A stretch of 38,039 nt of DNA from Bacteroidales bacterium (GTDB lineage Bacteria; Bacteroidota; Bacteroidia; Bacteroidales; F082), in assembly GCA_015491905.1 (NCBI GenBank), contig WGGC01000004.1, positions 1-38,039 of the forward strand. Reading direction: 5' to 3'. A program made the position numbers and the translations under genes. Position 1 is the stretch's first letter. Every line of letters begins with the position of its first letter. Under the pieces are notes generated by a model. That model was not told the DNA's origin, searched no databases, and was given only the letters and a program-made list of their open reading frames with translations. Below, one piece after another: positions 35,656-38,039 of this stretch.

Positions 35656-37818
35656 TTATAAAAAAATAATTACAGGAATCCCGGATAATTTTATGTCTAT
35701 TATCCCATCTTTTAATTTAAAAGGCAGGGTATATGTTCCAATAAGCGGAATGATCTTTTTAACAGATGATTTACAATAAAAAGATACATCTTTAATTTTG
35801 TTTTGATTATTTGCTAATGGTCGCCAGGCAATAATAATTTCTTTTTTATCAACAGGATTGACATAACTATAGGCATAAACTTTATTATCTTCCCTGATAA
35901 CTCCTGAAAAATTGTATGGTCCTAAAAGTTTTTGTAACTTTTTAAATGCAAAATAAGACAATTTCGGAACAAATCCCGTTTTGTATGATCCGGTTAAGCC
36001 TGAGCGTTCATGTAAATAGGAATTAGAATAATTATTTGCATAAAAATACCAGTAGAATTGTTCGGCGCCAAGTCGCCATAAAATTAATGCCATTCGAACC
36101 CCGAAAACAGCTTGTTTTAATTCTGAAACACATTCAGAATGTATGCAGTCTTCATTTCCTCCTTTACTGTCATAGCCAAATTCTGTTACTATAATGCTCT
36201 TTCCGGGCATATTTATATCTCTGAACCGTCTCAGGTTTGCCAGTGACCATGTTGCAGCCCGGCGGTCTTCAGGATTTACAGCTATACGAATGCCTGCTTC
36301 ATTAAAAACATAAGGATAAATATGTGTATTTAAACCACTTAAATTTATTGCTGCTTTTTGGGTTAAATATTTTGCAATATAATTATTATCACTACTAATT
36401 AATTCGTATGCCTGTACTGCACAACCGTAAACAGGTAAAGAAGAAACGGAGTTAATACCTTCGGACATTCCATAAAGGATATTTTTATATACTGTCGACT
36501 TATAATTCCAAGGTTCATTTCCAATTTCAAGCTGTATTATATTATGTTGAGAGTTATAAAAATGATTGGCAAACCGTTTACCGTAAAGAAAAGCTTCTGC
36601 AACAGGGTGTTTCCATAATGTATCCGGAAAATTTTCCTGTTTAAAGGTAAGGCTTACATCTATTTTAAAACCAATATTTTTTAAGAAATTATATTCCCTG
36701 TCCCAGTTTAACCATTTTTTTGACGGGGTTCCTTTGCCCTTTGCCATTAATTTAAAATTGGGTGGTAGTGAAGGAGTTTTCATATCCCAGTCAAGCATAT
36801 GGTATGAGCGAATGAGGTGGGTAACCGGTAGGAAAAAGTATGGACCTTTTCCCGGCGGTATTTTATCGGAATATTCGTTGTATCCCCATCCCCAAAAAGT
36901 ATTTAATCCAAATGATTTGCTGAATGAATATTTGGAAGGTACAGCAAATGGTGGTTTGCCAAAAGGTCCATACCGGTTATATACATCAAATTCCCATAAT
37001 CTGGCTTTTAAATAGTTTTTGTAATCTAAGTTAAATATAATTTTAAGATATCTGGCTTTATAAATATGCTGAAGCGGAATTTTCAAAAGGGGAATAGCTA
37101 TCGGGTTTAACGATATTAGTTTTTTCCAGTTTTTATTATCATTACTATAATAAACGATTATACTTTTTATAGATTTGTTATTTAGATATCTGCTGTTTAT
37201 CCAACCGATGTTCACCTTTTTTTTAAAGTCAAATTTTACCCATTCGAAAGGTTGTCGGTATAATGCTCCGAGTTCAAATAAATCAAAAGGTGAGGGGCTT
37301 ATTAGTTTGATGCCGGTAACCATAATATTTTTGGGAAGTTTGAAATTGTATAATTGATAATTGTTTTTTGGGAAAAGCTTATAAACTACCGGTGGTTTAT
37401 TCTGTAATAGAACTACAATTTTCAGGCTATCTTTAAAATGAGCTTTCAGTGTTAGTATTTTTAGTTTGAAAGGCCGCTTTAATAGGATGTTTATTTTGCC
37501 ATTATCTATTAATGCATATGTATTTGAATTCCCGTCAAAAGCTTTTGCATATTGCTTATAAACAGCAGTGGATAAATTTTTTTTGTTAAGGAAAAAATTA
37601 AAATTTATGTTAGAAAGGTAATGAAAGGGGAGTAAATTGCCAGATTCCCAATATGTATTTGTATTCCCGTCGGTAATATTGTTTACGTTTTTGCCTGAAC
37701 TTGATGTTACCTCGGCACTGTAAGGTGAAATTAATCCCGCATCAGGCTGCCATTTTTGTGCCTCTGCATATTGAAATCCAATTAAAATGAAAATTATGGG
37801 AATTAAATATTTATTCAT
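35656..37818 (-). CDS. secreted clan GH-A-like glycoside hydrolase with discoidin-like N-terminal domains
   Basis: This is probably an exported carbohydrate-active enzyme of unassigned family. From ATG 37818 it has 720 residues with a signal peptide (1-20, AEA then Q). The N-terminal 280 or so residues look like one or two F5/8 type C (discoidin) modules: NNITDGNTNTYWESG, then KSIIVYYSNDNKNWKKL and ARYLKIIFN. A TIM barrel is suggested by FGLNTFWGWGYNEYSD, and by LEIGNEPW (acid/base E435) and VTEFGYDS (nucleophile E546), the E/E pair of retaining clan-A enzymes. A short beta-sandwich ends the protein. The frame is open 39 codons further upstream, but the signal peptide decides the ATG. No polysaccharide utilisation genes are adjacent. 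Confidence 0.78.
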   Translation of the reverse strand: MNKYLIPIIFILIGFQYAEAQKWQPDAGLISPYSAEVTSSSGKNVNNITDGNTNTYWESGNLLPFHYLSNINFNFFLNKKNLSTAVYKQYAKAFDGNSNTYALIDNGKINILLKRPFKLKILTLKAHFKDSLKIVVLLQNKPPVVYKLFPKNNYQLYNFKLPKNIMVTGIKLISPSPFDLFELGALYRQPFEWVKFDFKKKVNIGWINSRYLNNKSIKSIIVYYSNDNKNWKKLISLNPIAIPLLKIPLQHIYKARYLKIIFNLDYKNYLKARLWEFDVYNRYGPFGKPPFAVPSKYSFSKSFGLNTFWGWGYNEYSDKIPPGKGPYFFLPVTHLIRSYHMLDWDMKTPSLPPNFKLMAKGKGTPSKKWLNWDREYNFLKNIGFKIDVSLTFKQENFPDTLWKHPVAEAFLYGKRFANHFYNSQHNIIQLEIGNEPWNYKSTVYKNILYGMSEGINSVSSLPVYGCAVQAYELISSDNNYIAKYLTQKAAINLSGLNTHIYPYVFNEAGIRIAVNPEDRRAATWSLANLRRFRDINMPGKSIIVTEFGYDSKGGNEDCIHSECVSELKQAVFGVRMALILWRLGAEQFYWYFYANNYSNSYLHERSGLTGSYKTGFVPKLSYFAFKKLQKLLGPYNFSGVIREDNKVYAYSYVNPVDKKEIIIAWRPLANNQNKIKDVSFYCKSSVKKIIPLIGTYTLPFKLKDGIIDIKLSGIPVIIFL

Positions 37819-37944
37819 GATATGTTCTAATAGGTGTAAAAATACAAAAGGTTTTAAGATAAAAAAATGATTTGGAATGATTATAAAATAGTGTAAAAAT
37901 AGATATATCAATTCTATAAATGAAAAATAATTCACAATATAAAT

Positions 37945-37952
37945 TATATTTG
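37945..37952 (+). promoter_or_regulatory. -7 box for the gene at the right edge
   Basis: TATATTTG matches TAnnTTTG, 24 nt before an ATG at 37977. No -33 TTG was found at 19 nt. Confidence 0.35.
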
Positions 37953-37976
37953 TAAATATTGATTATATGGTTAGTT

Positions 37977-38039
37977 ATGAAAGATTTATTTTCTAATTTA
38001 CCTTTTGTTATTGGTGTGGTAGCTTCTGTAATACATGTA
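37977..38039 (+). CDS. start of a gene running off the window
   Basis: An ATG opens 21 codons without a stop to the window edge, encoding MKDLFSNLPFVIGVVASVI and two more residues. The hydrophobic stretch suggests an N-terminal membrane segment. It is divergent from the glycosidase gene and has a -7-like box upstream. Too little is visible to name it. Confidence 0.45.
   Translation, partial: MKDLFSNLPFVIGVVASVIHV

Overview
The window reads as ordinary chromosomal DNA of a member of the Bacteroidota (Bacteroidetes). It is AT-rich, tightly packed and dominated by housekeeping and envelope genes. Phylum-level markers are: a TonB-dependent receptor with an N-terminal carboxypeptidase-regulatory-like domain, a fused FeoA-FeoB iron transporter, DUF3078, DUF5063 and DUF1599 proteins, the folP-cdaA pairing, and many upstream regions with the phylum's -7 promoter element TAnnTTTG, three of them with a -33 TTTG/TTG exactly 19 nt further upstream. 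The superoxide reductase hints at an anaerobic or microaerophilic lifestyle. I cannot assign a genus from sequence alone.

Layout. 1-2.1 kb: AI-2E family permease and a Dabb-domain protein (+), then a convergent superoxide reductase (-). 2.2-4.0 kb: cdaA and folP (-). 4.1-5.7 kb: DUF1599 protein and an orphan DppB-type ABC permease (+), ending in a bidirectional terminator. 5.8-8.6 kb: large TonB receptor (-), preceded by a 770-bp AT-rich gap. 9.4-12.4 kb: rpe and tkt (-), separated by a 275-bp spacer holding a long imperfect inverted repeat. 12.5-13.3 kb: a short-chain dehydrogenase (+), tail-to-tail with ligA. 13.3-17.1 kb: a compact proX-arcA-ligA operon (-). 17.2-20.1 kb: uvrA (-). 20.2-23.5 kb: ECF sigma factor, 61-aa protein, nth, bcp and recA (+). 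23.6-27.2 kb: lone Hpt protein, feoAB and a DUF5063 protein (-). 27.3-32.2 kb: ugd-uxs-rfbD-pgm nucleotide-sugar operon (-). 32.3-37.8 kb: DUF3078 protein, S9 peptidase and a clan-A-like glycoside hydrolase (-). At the right end a new + strand gene starts and runs off the window.

How the genes fit together. DNA repair and recombination cluster here (ligA, uvrA, nth, recA), with peroxide and superoxide defence nearby (bcp, superoxide reductase). tkt and rpe supply the non-oxidative pentose phosphate pathway. pgm, ugd and uxs would make UDP-xylose from glucose phosphate for surface polysaccharide, and rfbD contributes to dTDP-rhamnose. No RNA gene, CRISPR array, insertion sequence, phage gene or obvious island was seen. 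I did not find a clearly new multi-gene system. The best leads are the inverted repeat between rpe and tkt, the 37-nt perfect palindrome touching a promoter at 27.2 kb, overlapping face-to-face promoters at 4.05 kb, and an unclassified secreted glycosidase-like protein.
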